64,000 bases of DNA from Blastocladiella emersonii ATCC 22665 (Eukaryota; Blastocladiomycota; Blastocladiomycetes; Blastocladiales; Blastocladiaceae): NCBI GenBank assembly GCA_025594325.1, contig JANHCV010000015.1:930001-994000 (forward strand). The letters are read 5' to 3'. Each line of letters opens with the position of its first letter. Within the stretch, counting starts at the first letter, position 1. Positions 63,571 through 64,000 of the stretch are shown here, one piece after another. The notes beneath the pieces are model-generated. The model worked only from the letters and a program-made list of their open reading frames with translations. It did no database searches and had not been told where the DNA came from. Both the position numbers and the translations under genes were made by a program.

Positions 63571-64000
63571 TTCCATGGTCAGTTTTATTGTTGCTTTGAA
63601 TTTACGATTTATGGGTCCTGAACAAGCTGGACATGTGAATAGTCAAAGACTTGACTATGGTTTTGTTTGAGTGCCATGACAATTACCTACGTGGCTTGTA
63701 TACTCTATTTCCATGGTCAGATATTTGTTGGTTCGATATTACGATTTATGGGTCCTCAACCAGCTTGACATGCGGGAAAGCAAAGATTAGAATATGGTTT
63801 TGATTAAGTACCATGACAATCATCTGCGTGGCTGGTTTACTATATTTCCATGGTCAGATATTTTGTTGGTTCGATACTGTGATGTATGGGTCCCTGGCCA
63901 GCTGGACACACGGTAAAGCAAAGACTTGAAGATGGTTTTGTTTGAGTACCATAACAATCATGTACGAGGTTGGTTTACTATCTTTCTGTTGTCAAATATT
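63571..64000. repeat. Higher-order repeat unit 3 (partial)
   Basis: The first 430 bp of a third unit, cut by the window edge. Confidence 0.92.

Larger units (their letters stand above)
57960..64000. repeat. 138-bp satellite array in a 2,790-bp higher-order repeat
   Basis: Monomers start at GACAAT (57960, 58098, 58235, 58373, 58511, then 60337, 60474, 60612, 60750, 60888 and so on), spaced 137-138 bp. Each carries TTTCCATGGTCAGATATT, GATTTATGGGTCC, GCTGGACA and TTTGAATATGG-like blocks. Sequence 57991-60780 recurs at 60781-63570 and again from 63571 to the window end, period exactly 2,790 bp. The array is AT-richer than the genes, holds no convincing gene and runs off the right edge. Confidence 0.95.

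Noticed and set aside
63500-64000. Telomere at the right end
   Set aside because: No TTAGGG-type array is seen. The window ends inside the third satellite unit, so a subtelomeric position remains only a possibility.

Overview
The window is GC-rich nuclear DNA from a fungus. Most genes are interrupted by short spliceosomal introns, mostly 50-90 bp. Donors are usually GTACG or GTGCG, acceptors are pyrimidine-TAG or CAG, and CTAAC/CTGAC-like branch sites are visible. Fungal traits include a Caf120/Skg3-type PH protein, an Azf1-like zinc-finger regulator, an i-AAA protease of the Yme1 type and abundant CAG-encoded polyglutamine. It also carries SETD9, SMG9 and RpiB homologues, which well-known yeasts lack. 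Together with the high GC content this suggests an early-diverging lineage; a Blastocladiomycota (Allomyces-like) genome would fit. That placement is inference, not proof.

Layout, left to right. 1-219: nothing recognised. 220-3249 (-): tandem pair of seven-helix membrane protein paralogues. 3547-6564 (+): SIN1/Avo1 of TORC2. 6927-11297 (+): a very long NOT4 E3 ligase. 11372-13204 (-): leucine-rich-repeat protein. 13372-14013 (-): TIM21. 14192-14942 (+): RpiB. 15016-15810 (-): EMC7. 16130-18340 (+): YME1. 18423-19157 (-): GNAT acetyltransferase. 19382-21222 (+): GPI10/PIG-B. 21791-23275 (+): coiled-coil protein. 23601-27267 (+): Caf120-like. 27915-31274 (-): Azf1-like zinc-finger factor. 31722-33733 (-): PAK kinase. 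34664-35704 (-): SETD9-like. 35864-36990 (+): phosphopantothenate-cysteine ligase. 37079-38464 (-): ERAL1-like GTPase. 38611-39413 (+): unknown membrane protein. 39465-41192 (+): Q-rich protein. 42012-45265 (-): 2-oxoglutarate dehydrogenase E1. 45735-46129 (-): MIC10. 46443-47735 (+): U1-70K. 48036-49959 (-): Arp10. 50210-51663 (+): SMG9. 51837-53284 (+): DUF1399/GRDP-like protein.

From about 53.36 kb the gene-dense region ends. A 5'-truncated LINE-type retrotransposon (reverse transcriptase plus RNase H) runs to a poly(A) end at 57959. A short poly(A)-tailed element with a 17-bp target-site duplication is nested inside it. From 57960 to the end of the window there is only an AT-richer satellite of about 138 bp. 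It is organised in a 2,790-bp higher-order repeat present about 2.2 times, nearly identical between copies and running off the right edge. This looks like a subtelomeric or other heterochromatic boundary.

The genes are mostly housekeeping and do not form one pathway. Themes that recur are mitochondrial biogenesis and metabolism (TIM21, YME1, ERAL1-like, OGDH E1, MIC10), mRNA fate (NOT4, Caf120-like, U1-70K, SMG9) and growth signalling (SIN1, PAK). Several neighbours are divergent with short shared promoters: SETD9/PPCS 159 bp, ERAL1/membrane protein 146 bp, TIM21/RpiB 178 bp, Arp10/SMG9 250 bp. Exon boundaries were fixed by reading-frame phase, splice-site sequence and family conservation, not by transcript data.
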